In this document: positions 1-8,744 of the stretch, piece after piece
How the letters are laid out: every line of letters starts with the position of its first letter
How positions within the stretch are numbered: position 1 is the stretch's first letter
Assembly: GCF_011694815.1 (NCBI RefSeq)
Contig: NZ_CP050177.1
Coordinates: 4,099,001-4,163,000, forward strand
DNA length: 64,000 nucleotides
Source: Streptomyces liangshanensis
GTDB lineage: Bacteria; Actinomycetota; Actinomycetes; Streptomycetales; Streptomycetaceae
Direction of reading: 5' to 3'
Translations under genes and position numbers: made by a program
Notes under the pieces: model-generated
Databases searched by the model: none
Told to the model about the DNA's origin: nothing
What the model saw: only the letters and a program-made list of their open reading frames with translations

Positions 1-159
1 ACGGGCCGGTGTCCGGTACGCAGGGCAGACTCTTCGCCCACGGCGGCATAGCATCGCCCTCGGCGGACATTCCGGGTGCCGGTGGGCGGTATCCGGCAGT
101 CGGCACCGGCAAGCGGGCCGCGCGGGCGCCCGCCCGGACGGAACCGAGGAGGCTCAGCC

Positions 160-1059
160 ATGGCGTCGGAAGCCGACAGCCCGAAGCGTCCCCCCAGGAC
201 CAGCGTCTGGCTGGAAGGGAAACCGGCGACCAGGCCCCGCAGGACGGACCGCGGCGAACGCGGGGAGCGCGGCGGCCTCGCGGACCCGACCCCGACCCCG
301 ACCTCGGCCTCGACCCCAGCCCCGGCCCTCACCACCGGTGAAGCGGCCAAGGGCGCCACCCCCAAGGCCGGCGCCGAGCAGCCCCCGCTCCTCGACCGCG
401 ACCGCATCACCACCGTCTCCGTACGCCTGCTCGACGCCGAGGGCTCCGCGAAGTTCTCCATGCGGCGCCTGGCGGCGGAGTTGGGCGTCACCGCGATGTC
501 CCTCTACTGGTACGTGGACACCAAGGACGACCTCCTCGAACTCGCCCTGGACGCCGTCTTCGGCGAGGTCCGGGTCCCCGAACTGACGGACGAGACCGCA
601 GACTGGCGCGACCAGCTGCGCGAACTGGCCGTCAGCTACCGCTCCTTGCTCGTACGCCACCCCTGGGTCTCGCCGCTCATCGGCAAGTACCTGAACATCG
701 GCCCGAGTTCGCGGGCCTTCTCGTCGGCGGTCCTCGCGGTCATGGGCCGTACGGGCCTGGCCCCGCACGGCCGGATGGGCGCCGTCTCCGCGGTCTTCCA
801 GTTCGTGTACGGATTCGGCACGATCGAGGGCCACTTCGTCCAGCGGTGCGTCGAGGCGGGGCTGACGCAGGACGAGTACCACCGGCACGCCATGGGGAGC
901 ATCCACGAACAGCCCGACGTGAAGCGGGCGTTCGAGAACGCCGAGGAGCTGATGGAGGCCCGCGGCGGCGAGACGGTGGAGGAGATGCGCGAGCGCGACT
1001 TCACCTTCGCCCTCGACCTCATGATCGCCGGCATCGAGGCGATGCGGGAGCGTGGTTGA
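160..1059 (+). CDS. TetR/AcrR family transcriptional regulator
   Basis: A 299-residue one-component DNA-binding repressor type. The helix-turn-helix is at about residues 84-125 (KFSMRRLAAELGV, then SLYWYVDTKDDLLE), the usual TetR N-terminal three-helix domain. The remaining 170 residues form the ligand domain, including a HPWVSPLIG stretch like that in the other TetR gene of this window. The start at 160 was chosen because GAGGAGG lies 8-14 bases upstream; an open frame extends back to 76 without a comparable site. The first 80 residues are Pro/Arg/Thr-rich and probably disordered, unusual for TetR proteins, so a later start cannot be excluded. Ligand and target are unknown. It converges on the PPOX gene. 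Confidence 0.9.
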   Translation: MASEADSPKRPPRTSVWLEGKPATRPRRTDRGERGERGGLADPTPTPTSASTPAPALTTGEAAKGATPKAGAEQPPLLDRDRITTVSVRLLDAEGSAKFSMRRLAAELGVTAMSLYWYVDTKDDLLELALDAVFGEVRVPELTDETADWRDQLRELAVSYRSLLVRHPWVSPLIGKYLNIGPSSRAFSSAVLAVMGRTGLAPHGRMGAVSAVFQFVYGFGTIEGHFVQRCVEAGLTQDEYHRHAMGSIHEQPDVKRAFENAEELMEARGGETVEEMRERDFTFALDLMIAGIEAMRERG

Positions 1060-1086
1060 CCGGGGACGACGGGTGGCGCGCGCCCG

Positions 1087-1551
1087 CTACGACATCAGCC
1101 TCGCCGGGAAGCCGCCCGTGGCGATGGGGCTCCACCGGTTTGGGGTGACGCGGATGATCGACTTGCCCTGCTTCACCATCGCCGCGCGGTACTCGTCCCA
1201 GTCCGGGTGCTCCCCCGCGATGTTCCGGTAGTACTCCACCAGCGGCTCCACGGACTCCGGGGAGTCGATCACCTCGGCCGTGCCGTCCACCTGCACCCAG
1301 GGGCCGCTCCAGTCGTCGGACAGGACGAGCACGCTCACCCGCTCGTCCCGCTTCGCGTTCCGGGTCTTCGCGCGCTCCGGGTACGTGGACACCACGATCC
1401 GGCCCGAGTCGTCGACGCCGCACGCGAGCGGCGAGCCCTGCGGGCGTCCGTCCGCGCGGGTGGTGAGGAGGATCGCGCGGTGCCTGGGCCGTACGAACTC
1501 CAGTAGTCCGGCCAGGTCCACGGTCGTGTTCGTTGCGATGTTCGGTGCCAT
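1087..1551 (-). CDS. PPOX-class (F420/FMN-dependent) oxidoreductase
   Basis: A 154-residue protein of the pyridoxamine 5'-phosphate oxidase-like split-barrel fold. Typical features are an N-terminal helix (LLEFVRPRHRAILLTTRADG), the strand pair RIVVSTYPERAKTRNAKRDE, and a GPWVQVDGTAEVID strand. This is the pattern of the Streptomyces/Mycobacterium family that binds F420 or flavin and reduces small molecules; the actual substrate cannot be read. Length fits the family. The gene sits 10 bases upstream of the YceI gene's stop on the same strand, so it may be cotranscribed with YceI and the MFS gene behind it. Confidence 0.9.
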   Translation of the reverse strand: MAPNIATNTTVDLAGLLEFVRPRHRAILLTTRADGRPQGSPLACGVDDSGRIVVSTYPERAKTRNAKRDERVSVLVLSDDWSGPWVQVDGTAEVIDSPESVEPLVEYYRNIAGEHPDWDEYRAAMVKQGKSIIRVTPNRWSPIATGGFPARLMS

Positions 1552-1561
1552 GGGTCCGAGC

Positions 1562-2395
1562 CTACGACTCCGCGCCGGGCACGCTCTCGCCCCGTACCGC
1601 CTGGACGTCCAGCTCGACCCGCAGCGTGGTCCCGATCATCGAGATGCCCGCCCGCACGACCTGGTTGTAGTTCATCGCGAAGTCCTCGCGCCGCAGCTCC
1701 GCCGTCGCCCGGAAGGCCGCCCGCTCGCCGCCCCACGGGTCGGGGCCCGTGCCGAGGTAGCTCAGGTCGAGGCCGACCTCCCGTACGACCCCGTGCAGCG
1801 ACAGTTCGCCGTGCACGGTCCACCGGTCCGGGCCCGCCGGGGTCAGGGACGTACCGCGGTACGTGATCTCCGGGAAGCGCTCCACGTCCAGGAAGTCCGG
1901 CGACCTGAGGTGCTTGTCCCGCAGGGTGTTGCCGGTGTCGATGCTCGCCGCGGCGATGACCGCGTCGACCCGGGAGCCCGCGTACGAGCCGCCGGCCTCG
2001 ACGATCTCGATCCGGCCGCCGAACTCCTTGAACCGCCCGTGCACGCTGGAGATCCCGAGGTGCTGGGCCACCGCGCCCACCGAGGTGTGCGCCGGGTCGA
2101 GGCTCCAGACGCCCGGTGCGGGCAGCTCCGTGCCGTTCTGCCGCGCCAGGACCACCGTGCCGACCTCCGCCCGGCCGCTCGCCGTCACGAGCGCCGTGGC
2201 GGCGACGGGGGCGTACCCGAGGGCCGTCACGATCACGGTGTACGGACCGGGCGCGAGCGGGACCTCGGTCCGTACCGATCCCTCCTCGTCCCCCGCCACC
2301 CGCGCCACCTGGGCGCCGGTCGAGTCGGTCAGGGTCACGACCGCGTGGGGGAGCGCCCAGCCGTCCCGGGTCCGTACCTGTCCGCGAAGTCCCAT
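1562..2395 (-). CDS. YceI family protein with N-terminal carboxypeptidase-regulatory-like domain
   Basis: A 277-residue two-domain protein. Residues 3-90 form a beta-sandwich of the carboxypeptidase regulatory type (GLRGQVRTRDG, GPYTVIVTALGYAPVAATA). Residues 95-270 are a YceI domain (WSLDPAHTSVGAVAQHLGIS, VHGRFKEFGG), a lipocalin-like barrel that binds isoprenoid-like lipids in characterised members. No signal peptide is evident, so it may be cytoplasmic. The N-terminal domain closely resembles the last repeat of the neighbouring MFS protein (GEYTVIATGYAPVAGS), suggesting a shared origin and possibly a shared partner. Gap to the MFS gene is 45 bases on the same strand. Confidence 0.92.
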   Translation of the reverse strand: MGLRGQVRTRDGWALPHAVVTLTDSTGAQVARVAGDEEGSVRTEVPLAPGPYTVIVTALGYAPVAATALVTASGRAEVGTVVLARQNGTELPAPGVWSLDPAHTSVGAVAQHLGISSVHGRFKEFGGRIEIVEAGGSYAGSRVDAVIAAASIDTGNTLRDKHLRSPDFLDVERFPEITYRGTSLTPAGPDRWTVHGELSLHGVVREVGLDLSYLGTGPDPWGGERAAFRATAELRREDFAMNYNQVVRAGISMIGTTLRVELDVQAVRGESVPGAES

Positions 2396-2440
2396 AGCGC
2401 CTCTCGCCTTTCCGCTTTCCCCGCGCCCGGGTGGGCCGGT

Positions 2441-4984
2441 TCACGCGCCCGGGTGGGCCAGTTCGATGTCGTGTCCCTCGACGCCGCGGCCCGTCACCGT
2501 CAACGAGCCCGCCACCGGGGCGTATCCGGTCGCGATGACCGTGTACTCGCCCGCGTCCAGGTCGCCGAAGGCGTACGCGCCGTCGTCGCCGGTCGTCGCG
2601 GTGGCGACCACGTTCCCCGCCGCGTCGACGAGCGTCACGCGCGCGTCGGGCAGCGGGCGGCGGGCGTTGCCCGCCCGTACCGTGCCGCGCACGAGGGCGC
2701 CGGACCGGAGGACTGCCTCGATACGGGTGGTCCCGTGGCCGCCGATCTCCACGGGCAGGGCCAGCGGCCGGAAGCCGGGGGCGTTCACGGCGACGGTCAC
2801 CGGGCCCGGGACCAGCTCGGCGAAGGCGAACTCGCCCCGCTCGGTGGACCTCCCGGTGGTCAGCACGTCCCCGCGCACGTCGGCGACGATCACCATCGCG
2901 CCCTCGACGGGCAGCCCGCCGTCCGCCGCGGTCACGATCCCGGTCAGGCCGCTCGTACCGGACAGGAGGATGTCGTACCCGACCGGCTCGTCACCGACGA
3001 CGACCGTGGAGGCCTGCGGCTGGAAGCCGTCGGCGGAGGCGATCAGGACGTACGAGCCGGCGCCGGGCGCGTGCACGGCGTACGCGCCGTCGGGGCCGGC
3101 GACCGCGCGGGCCAACTGGGTGCCGCCCAGGGAGATCAGGGTGACGGCGGAGGCGGGGACGGAGGCGCCGTCCGCGCCCCGGACCACACCGCGGACGGCG
3201 ACGCCGACGGCGGGCACCGCGCCCGCGAGCGCGGGCTCACCCTGCGCGGGTATGCGCCCGGGGGCGTGGGCGGGGGCCGACGCGGGGGCCAACGCCGGCT
3301 CCTGCGCCCGGTCCTGACCGGGAACCCGCCCGGCGTTCTCCTCCGAAGCCGCCGCGACCGCCCCGACCGCCCCCGCGACCGCCCCCGGCGAGCCCTCCCC
3401 GCCCGACCGAGTCCTCAGCGCGACCTCCTTGATGAACAGCGTCGCCAGGAACGCCAGCAGCGCCGCCGGTGCCGCGTACAGGAAGACGTCGCCCACGCCG
3501 TGGCCGTACGCGCTCTCCATGACGTTCCGCAGCGGCGCGGGCAGCGCGGACAGGTCCGGGATCTCCCCGCCCCCCGTACCGGCGTGGCCCAGCGCCGCGC
3601 CCTGCGGCCCGAGGTCGGCCAGCCCGTCCTTCACGTAGTGCGTGATGCGCGTACCGAGCACCGCGCCCAGCGCCGAGACGCCGACCGCACCGCCGAGGGA
3701 GCGGAAGAAGGTGACGGTGGAGCTGGCGGCGCCGAGGTCCTTGGTGGAGACCTGGTTCTGCGTCGAGAGGACCAGGTTCTGCATCATCATGCCGATGCCG
3801 AGGCCCATCAGCGCCATGTAGATCGCGATGTGCCAGTACGGGGTGTCCACCCGGATCGTGCCGAGCAGTCCGAGCCCCGCAGTCAGGAGCGCCCCGCCGC
3901 TGACGAGCCACGCCTTCCAGCGCCCGGTACGGGTGATGACCTGGCCGGACACGGTGGACGAGAGGGCGAGTCCGCCGATCATCGGGATCGTCATGAGGCC
4001 CGACATCGTGGGGGACTTGTCGCGGGCGAGCTGGAAGTACTGGCTGAAGAAGACCGTGCCCGTGAACATCCCGATGCCGACGAAGAGCGACGCGAACGAG
4101 GCCAGCGCGATGGTGCGGTTGCGGAACAGGCGCAGCGGGATGATCGGCTCGCTCGCCCGGGACTCGACGAGGACGAAGAGCGCGCCGAGCACGACCGAAC
4201 CGCCGACCATGGCGTACGACTGCCAGGAGACCCAGTCGAACTTGCTGCCCGCGAAGGTGACCCAGATCAGCAGCAGCGAGACGGCCGCCGTGATGAAGAA
4301 GGCACCGGACCAGTCGACCTTCACCTTGCGCTTGACGACCGGCAGCTTGAGCGTCTTCTGGAGCACGACCAGCGCGACGACGGCGAACGGGACGCCGACG
4401 TAGAAGCACCAGCGCCAGCCCAGCCAGCTGGTGTCGGTGATGACGCCGCCGAGCAGCGGTCCTCCGACGGTCGCGACGGCGAAGGTGGCGCCGATGTAGC
4501 CGCTGTAACGGCCGCGCTGGCGCGGGGCGATCATCGCGGCCATGACGATCTGGGAGAGGGCGGAGAGCCCGCCGACGCCGATGCCCTGGAAGACGCGGCA
4601 GACGATCAGCATCTCGGCGCTCTGCGAGAGGCCGGCGACCATCGAGCCCGTCACGTAGATGACCAGGGCTATCTGGACCAGCAGCTTCTTGCTGAAGAGG
4701 TCGGAGAGCTTGCCCCACAGCGGGGTGGTGGCCGTCATCGCCAGCAGCGAGGCGGTGACCACCCAGCTGTACGCGCTCTGGCCGCCGCCGAGGTCGGAGA
4801 CGATCTCGGGGAGCGCGTTGGTGACGATCGTCGAGGAGAGGATCGCGACGAAGAGACCCAGGAGGAGCCCGGAGAGCGCCTCCATGATCTGGCGGTGTGT
4901 CATGGGAGCGCCGGTCACGGGGGCGGGGTCGCCGCCACGCTTGGCGTGGCCGCCCCGCACACCGGTCGGTGTGGTCGTAGCCAT
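2441..4984 (-). CDS. MFS (DHA2-type) drug transporter with C-terminal beta-sandwich repeats
   Basis: An 847-residue protein. Residues about 28-530 are a 14-helix DHA2 multidrug:H+ antiporter (PLWGKLSDLFSKK, the motif A region; GLGIGMMMQNLVL). An Ala/Pro-rich linker follows, then three consecutive carboxypeptidase-regulatory-like modules (GVVRGADGASVPASAVTLIS; GIVTAADGGLPVEGAMVIV; GTVRAGNARRPLPDARVTLV), ending HDIELAHPGA. Normal DHA2 exporters are about 480-550 residues, so the tail is extra. The ATG at 4982-4984 was chosen as start; the open frame further upstream overlaps the regulator gene. A MarR gene lies 62 bases upstream on the same strand, the usual arrangement for a substrate-induced exporter. 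Confidence 0.93.
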   Translation of the reverse strand: MATTTPTGVRGGHAKRGGDPAPVTGAPMTHRQIMEALSGLLLGLFVAILSSTIVTNALPEIVSDLGGGQSAYSWVVTASLLAMTATTPLWGKLSDLFSKKLLVQIALVIYVTGSMVAGLSQSAEMLIVCRVFQGIGVGGLSALSQIVMAAMIAPRQRGRYSGYIGATFAVATVGGPLLGGVITDTSWLGWRWCFYVGVPFAVVALVVLQKTLKLPVVKRKVKVDWSGAFFITAAVSLLLIWVTFAGSKFDWVSWQSYAMVGGSVVLGALFVLVESRASEPIIPLRLFRNRTIALASFASLFVGIGMFTGTVFFSQYFQLARDKSPTMSGLMTIPMIGGLALSSTVSGQVITRTGRWKAWLVSGGALLTAGLGLLGTIRVDTPYWHIAIYMALMGLGIGMMMQNLVLSTQNQVSTKDLGAASSTVTFFRSLGGAVGVSALGAVLGTRITHYVKDGLADLGPQGAALGHAGTGGGEIPDLSALPAPLRNVMESAYGHGVGDVFLYAAPAALLAFLATLFIKEVALRTRSGGEGSPGAVAGAVGAVAAASEENAGRVPGQDRAQEPALAPASAPAHAPGRIPAQGEPALAGAVPAVGVAVRGVVRGADGASVPASAVTLISLGGTQLARAVAGPDGAYAVHAPGAGSYVLIASADGFQPQASTVVVGDEPVGYDILLSGTSGLTGIVTAADGGLPVEGAMVIVADVRGDVLTTGRSTERGEFAFAELVPGPVTVAVNAPGFRPLALPVEIGGHGTTRIEAVLRSGALVRGTVRAGNARRPLPDARVTLVDAAGNVVATATTGDDGAYAFGDLDAGEYTVIATGYAPVAGSLTVTGRGVEGHDIELAHPGA

Positions 4985-5046
4985 GGGATTCCTTGTCCTG
5001 TGTCGTCTTCCGCTCCTGCCGGAGCCTCTGCTTTCCGCGGGAGCCC

Positions 5047-5508
5047 CTACGGGCGCTCCCGCGCCGCCCCGGCCCGTTCGCGGCGGTCGCCGAAGCTCTC
5101 GCGCAGCCGGTCGAGCAGGGCGTTGAGCCGGCCGACGTCGTCGTCGGTCCAGTCGGCGAGGGTCCGCGCGAACATCGCGCTCGTCCGCCCCGTCAGCTCG
5201 TCCAGCAGAGCGGCCCCGGCCGGGGTCAGCCGCAGGATCCGCGAACGCCGGTCCGCGGGGTCGGGGGACCGGGCGAGCCAGCCCCGCCGGGTGGCGTGGG
5301 TCACGTGTCTGCTGGTCACCGACACGTCGACGGCCAGCAGTTCGGCGAGGCGGCCCAGCCGCATCTCGCCGTACCGCTCGACCATGGCCAGTACGGCGGC
5401 GCAGCCGGCCGGGCAGTCGGCGGGCAGCGCCCGCGCCAGGCCTCGTTTGACGGTCCCGAGGGCACCGAGCTGCCGGGCCAGTTCCGCGTACCGACTCCGT
5501 GCGGCCAT
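5047..5508 (-). CDS. MarR family transcriptional regulator
   Basis: A 153-residue winged-helix repressor. The recognition region is RLGRLAELLAVDVSVTSRHV, the wing is ARSPDPADRRSRILRLT (DxRxR), and C-terminal dimer helices follow. The ATG at 5506-5508 gives the usual family length and is preceded by a GGCGGGG stretch; an in-frame TTG at 5563-5565 would add 19 residues. It lies upstream of, and in line with, the MFS exporter gene. Two TTGC-N5-GCAA palindromes lie 45-94 bases upstream of the start, so it likely represses itself and the exporter. Confidence 0.92.
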   Translation of the reverse strand: MAARSRYAELARQLGALGTVKRGLARALPADCPAGCAAVLAMVERYGEMRLGRLAELLAVDVSVTSRHVTHATRRGWLARSPDPADRRSRILRLTPAGAALLDELTGRTSAMFARTLADWTDDDVGRLNALLDRLRESFGDRRERAGAARERP

Positions 5509-5552
5509 CGACCCCGCCCTCCCCGCCTGCCGAAGAGCTGCCCCGCATCTTG

Positions 5553-5602
5553 TTGCTTGGGGCAACCATGGAACTGTAGAAGCAGATGGTTGCTACAGGC
5601 AA
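5553..5602. promoter_or_regulatory. Putative MarR operator: two TTGC-N5-GCAA palindromes
   Basis: Perfect 13-base palindromes occur at 5553-5565 (TTGCTTGGGGCAA) and 5590-5602 (TTGCTACAGGCAA), start to start 37 bases apart. They lie just upstream of the MarR start, and an 8-base inverted repeat (GCAACCAT/ATGGTTGC) bridges them. Position and symmetry fit dimeric winged-helix repressor binding. No experimental support is available from sequence. Confidence 0.5.
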
Positions 5603-5745
5603 ATGAAAGCGGGCCGAGAGGGGGTAAAGGAATCGAAAAGGAGGGCTGCGGGGCCGTCGCGGCGCCATCGCCGGGGCGTGGTCACGGCGATCGGCGGAGG
5701 GCCCGGGGTTGGGCGGGGTGCGCGCGTTCGCTAGGGTCCTGCCCC

Positions 5746-5955
5746 ATGGCACACAACCCCCATGCCCCGCAGGGACCCGAGGGAAATCCCGACCCCGCGG
5801 GCAGCACTCAGATGTTCCGCGCGTTCGTCGACGACGGTGAGCCGCAGCGCCGGCAGGCACCCCAGCAGCAGAGCGGGCCGAAGGTCGGACTGATCGTCGG
5901 CGTCGTCGCGGTGGTCGTCGTCCTGGCCGTGGTGGCCTGGCTGGCCTTCGCCTGA
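5746..5955 (+). CDS. Small membrane protein (SGM_5486-like, transporter-associated)
   Basis: A 69-residue protein with a polar, Pro/Gln-rich N-terminus (FRAFVDDGEPQRRQ) and one C-terminal transmembrane helix (VGLIVGVVAVVVVLAVVAW). It resembles a small conserved Streptomyces family named after SGM_5486 and described as transporter-associated; function is not known. No clear ribosome-binding site precedes the ATG. A TAGGGT hexamer ends about 10 bases before it, so the mRNA may be leaderless. Two hairpins follow the stop codon. Confidence 0.7.
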   Translation: MAHNPHAPQGPEGNPDPAGSTQMFRAFVDDGEPQRRQAPQQQSGPKVGLIVGVVAVVVVLAVVAWLAFA

Positions 5956-5964
5956 CCCCATCCG

Positions 5965-6036
5965 GCCGCCCCATGAGGGCGGCGACGCCTCGTCATCACG
6001 GAACCCCGCCCGGACGTTCGGACATGAGGGCGGGGT
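5965..6036. terminator. Two hairpins between convergent genes
   Basis: GCCGCCC (5965-5971) pairs with GGGCGGC (5977-5983) over a 5-base loop. ACCCCGCCC (6003-6011) pairs with GGGCGGGGT (6028-6036). They separate the small membrane protein gene from the convergent sigma factor gene and probably terminate both. Confidence 0.55.
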
Positions 6037-6045
6037 CCGTCGGCG

Positions 6046-6930
6046 TCAGTCCGAGATCAGTCCTTCGCGCAGCTGCGCGAGCGTGCGGGTCAGCAGGCGC
6101 GAGACGTGCATCTGCGAGATGCCCACCTCCTCGCCGATCTGCGACTGGGTCATGTTCGCGAAGAACCGCAGCATGATGATCTGCCGCTCGCGGGGCGGGA
6201 GTTTGGCGAGGAGCGGCTTGAGCGACTCGCGGTACTCCACCCCCTCCAGCGCCATGTCCTCGTAGCCGAGACGGTCCGCGAGCGAGCCCTCTCCGCCGTC
6301 GTCCTCCGGGGAGGGCGAGTCCAGCGAGGACGCGGTGTACGCGTTGCCGACCGCGAGGCCGTCGACGACGTCCTCCTCCGACACCCCGAGCACCACGGCC
6401 AGTTCGGGCACGGTCGGGGAGCGGTCCAGCTTCTGCGCGAGCTCGTCGCTGGCCTTCGTCAGCGCGAGGCGCAGCTCCTGGAGCCGGCGCGGGACGCGCA
6501 CCGACCACGAGGTGTCGCGGAAGAAGCGCTTGATCTCGCCCACGACCGTCGGCATCGCGAACGTCGGGAATTCCACGCCCCGTTCGCAGTCGAACCGGTC
6601 GATCGCCTTGATCAGGCCGATCGTGCCGACCTGGACGATGTCCTCCATCGGCTCGTTGCGGCTGCGGAACCTCGCCGCGGCGTAGCGCACCAGCGGCAGG
6701 TTGAGCTCGATGAGGGTGTCGCGTACGTAGGTGCGCTCCGGGCTGTCCTGGTCGAGCACGGCGAGCCGCAGGAAGAGGGAGCGGGACAGAGTGCGGGTGT
6801 CGATGGCTTCCGGCTGGGACACCCGCGGCTGGATCACGGCCACGCTGTCGAGCACGGTGTCGAGAGCCTCGGGCGCGGGAGCGCTCTTTGCGAGCGTGAG
6901 CACCTTCGAGCTGCCCTGTTCTACGGACAT
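6046..6930 (-). CDS. sigN: RNA polymerase sigma factor, SigB/SigF/SigG family (SigN-like)
   Basis: A 294-residue group 3 sigma factor. Region 2 is clear ([58 protein letters not shown]), region 3 follows (RLQELRLALTKASDEL), and region 4 has LPPRERQIIMLRFF and the [23 protein letters not shown]. It is a paralogue of the next gene upstream. In S. coelicolor the sigF and sigN genes are adjacent in this order relative to upp, so this copy is the sigN equivalent by synteny (inference). Expected role: developmental or osmotic stress transcription. No anti-sigma gene is adjacent. Confidence 0.88.
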   Translation of the reverse strand: MSVEQGSSKVLTLAKSAPAPEALDTVLDSVAVIQPRVSQPEAIDTRTLSRSLFLRLAVLDQDSPERTYVRDTLIELNLPLVRYAAARFRSRNEPMEDIVQVGTIGLIKAIDRFDCERGVEFPTFAMPTVVGEIKRFFRDTSWSVRVPRRLQELRLALTKASDELAQKLDRSPTVPELAVVLGVSEEDVVDGLAVGNAYTASSLDSPSPEDDGGEGSLADRLGYEDMALEGVEYRESLKPLLAKLPPRERQIIMLRFFANMTQSQIGEEVGISQMHVSRLLTRTLAQLREGLISD

Positions 6931-7175
6931 GCCACCCCCTTGAGGTCGCGGACGGTCGCGGCGGCCGCTCCCGTCGGAGGAACGCAGCCTCCACCTGAAT
7001 ACCGGCGGTGGGGCTGCGGCAAACGCGGTTCCAGCAGAATGTCACATGTCGGCAACACGCTGTAGTGACATGTCGACAAGTAGGGGTGACGTCTGCGCAG
7101 GAAAGAGGGGGTGTGGGGCTTTTCGGGGAGGGGCGCGGAACAAAAGGGGAGGGAGCGCGAAAGTACCCCTGGGAG

Positions 7176-8087
7176 CTACGCCTCGATCCGATTTGCGGAT
7201 CTGAGCCGGGCAAAGCTTCGTGCGAGAAGCCTTGACACGTGCATCTGGGAGACTCCCAATTCCTGACTGATCTGCGACTGCGTCAGATTGTTGTAATAGC
7301 GCAGCATCAGGATCCGCTGTTCGCGTTCGGGCAGTTGTACGAGGAGGTGGCGTACGAGGTCGCGGTGCTCGACGCCCGCGAGCGCCGGGTCCTCGTACCC
7401 GAGCCGGTCCAGCAGGCCGGGCAGTCCGTCGCCCTCCTGGGCGGCCTCCAGCGAGGTCGCGTGGTACGAGCGGCCCGCCTCGATGCAGGCGAGCACCTCG
7501 TCCTCGGAGATCTTGAGCCGCTCCGCGATCTCGGCGGTGGTGGGGGTGCGGCCGTGAGCCGTCGTCAGGTCCTCGGTGGCGCCGGTGACCTGGACCCACA
7601 GCTCGTGGAGCCGGCGCGGTACGTGGACGGTCCGTACGTTGTCGCGGAAGTAGCGTTTGATCTCGCCGACGACGGTCGGCATCGCGAAGGTCGGGAACTG
7701 CACCCCGCGCTCGGGGTCGAACCGGTCGATGGCGTTGATCAGGCCGATCGTGCCGACCTGGACGACGTCCTCCATCGGCTCGTTACGGCTCCGGAAGCGG
7801 GCGGCCGCGTACCGCACCAGCGGCAGGTTGGCCTCGATGAGCGCTCCGCGGACGCGGCTGTGCTCCCGGGTGCCCGGTTCGAGGTCCTTGAGCTGGGCGA
7901 AGAGGAGCTGCGTCAGGGCCCTGGTGTCGGCGCCGCGGCTCTGGGCGGTGGTGGGGCGCGCGTCGGGGTCGACGCGCGGTTCCAGGCGGGGTTCGGACAC
8001 CTGTTCCGGTCGGGGCTCGCTCCCGACCCGTGGTCCGGTCTCGTTCTGGGGCGGCACTTGAGGCGTAGTACTGGCCGGCACGGTCAC
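7176..8087 (-). CDS. sigF: RNA polymerase sigma factor SigF
   Basis: A 303-residue group 3 sigma factor. After a Pro/Glu/Arg-rich N-terminal 50 residues come region 2 ([39 protein letters not shown]), region 3 ([19 protein letters not shown]) and region 4 ([37 protein letters not shown]). The sequence matches my memory of S. coelicolor SigF, the late sporulation sigma factor for spore maturation. It stands upstream of the sigN-like gene with a 245-base gap, so each probably has its own promoter. Downstream of its stop a GGGTAC hexamer (minus strand, 7163-7168) could be a SigB-type -10 for sigN. Confidence 0.92.
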   Translation of the reverse strand: MTVPASTTPQVPPQNETGPRVGSEPRPEQVSEPRLEPRVDPDARPTTAQSRGADTRALTQLLFAQLKDLEPGTREHSRVRGALIEANLPLVRYAAARFRSRNEPMEDVVQVGTIGLINAIDRFDPERGVQFPTFAMPTVVGEIKRYFRDNVRTVHVPRRLHELWVQVTGATEDLTTAHGRTPTTAEIAERLKISEDEVLACIEAGRSYHATSLEAAQEGDGLPGLLDRLGYEDPALAGVEHRDLVRHLLVQLPEREQRILMLRYYNNLTQSQISQELGVSQMHVSRLLARSFARLRSANRIEA

Positions 8088-8216
8088 GCCACCCCTTTGC
8101 GGTCGACTAGGTCAACTCATCCGTCAAAAGCGGTCATAGCATCACAAGACATGTGCACTGTGTGCAAGCACCCGATAACACCGTGTTGACGGCAAGTTGG
8201 GGTAATAAACCCAAAA

Positions 8217-8241
8217 GCCCCACACCGGAGAGGTGTGGGGC
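8217..8241 (-). terminator. Intrinsic terminator after the Dabb gene
   Basis: A perfect 10-base stem (GCCCCACACC at 8217-8226, GGTGTGGGGC at 8232-8241) with a 5-base loop. Read on the minus strand it is followed by TTTTGGG, a classical terminator for the gene ending at 8257. Confidence 0.85.
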
Positions 8242-8256
8242 AGGGGGAGCGGAGGC

Positions 8257-8550
8257 TCAGAACTCGTAGTCGGCGATCACCCAGGTGGCGAATTCGCGCC
8301 ACTGCGCGACGACCGCCTGGTGGGCCGGGTGCTCGGCGTACCGCTGGAGCGCATCCCGGTCCGCCACGGCCGAGTTGATGGCGAAGTCGTAGGCGATGGG
8401 GCGGTCGCTGAAGTTCCAGGCGCACTCCCAGAACGTCACGTCGGAGACCAGCCCGCCGAGCTCCTCGAAGGCCTTCGCCCCGGCGGCGACGCGGGGCTCG
8501 TCACGCGAGACACCCTCGTTGAGCTTGAAGAGGACCAGGTGGCGGATCAA
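8257..8550 (-). CDS. Dabb family (stress-responsive alpha/beta barrel) protein
   Basis: A 97-residue single-domain protein of the dimeric alpha/beta barrel type. The family pattern is visible: MIRHLVLFKLNEGV at the N-terminus, FWECAWNFSDRPIAYDFAIN in the middle and LQRYAEHPAHQAVVAQWREF near the end. Members are small dimeric proteins, some catalytic (polyketide and olivetolic acid cyclases), most of unknown role. It lies between the sigF-like gene and a tiny membrane protein gene on the same strand and ends at a strong terminator. Function here is unassigned. Confidence 0.9.
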   Translation of the reverse strand: MIRHLVLFKLNEGVSRDEPRVAAGAKAFEELGGLVSDVTFWECAWNFSDRPIAYDFAINSAVADRDALQRYAEHPAHQAVVAQWREFATWVIADYEF

Positions 8551-8579
8551 GGGGCACTCCTAGGGGCTATTCGGCGGCG

Positions 8580-8744
8580 TTACTGGACGAGCTCCGTCAT
8601 GAAGGTGCCGACGCTCTGCGCGGCGCTCGAAATGCCCTCGAACCCTACCTGGACGAGATCAGCGGCCCGTTCGGGGGATTTGACGATGGTGAAGAGCACG
8701 AAGACGGTGACCGCGTAGAACACGAACTTCCTCGTTTGCGCCAT
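8580..8744 (-). CDS. Small hypothetical membrane protein (54 aa)
   Basis: A 54-residue protein: MAQTRKFVFYAVTVFVLFTI opens with a short basic stretch and one membrane helix, followed by an amphipathic tail (LVQVGFEGISSAAQSVGTF). The start at 8742-8744 has GGGGAGG about 8 bases upstream. An open frame continues further upstream through the tRNA gene but is not credible. It resembles small conserved Streptomyces proteins next to this tRNA-Ser; function unknown. Confidence 0.65.
   Translation of the reverse strand: MAQTRKFVFYAVTVFVLFTIVKSPERAADLVQVGFEGISSAAQSVGTFMTELVQ

Noticed and set aside
1280..5734. A 1,484-codon open frame on the plus strand
   Set aside because: It is antisense to the PPOX, YceI, MFS and MarR genes, has no ribosome site, and reads as Arg/Ala/Pro-rich low-complexity protein, as high-GC shadow frames do.
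7163..7168. GGGTAC on the minus strand as a SigB/F-type -10 for sigN
   Set aside because: The -35 (GNNT) position at 14-16 bases is not convincing; kept only as a remark.
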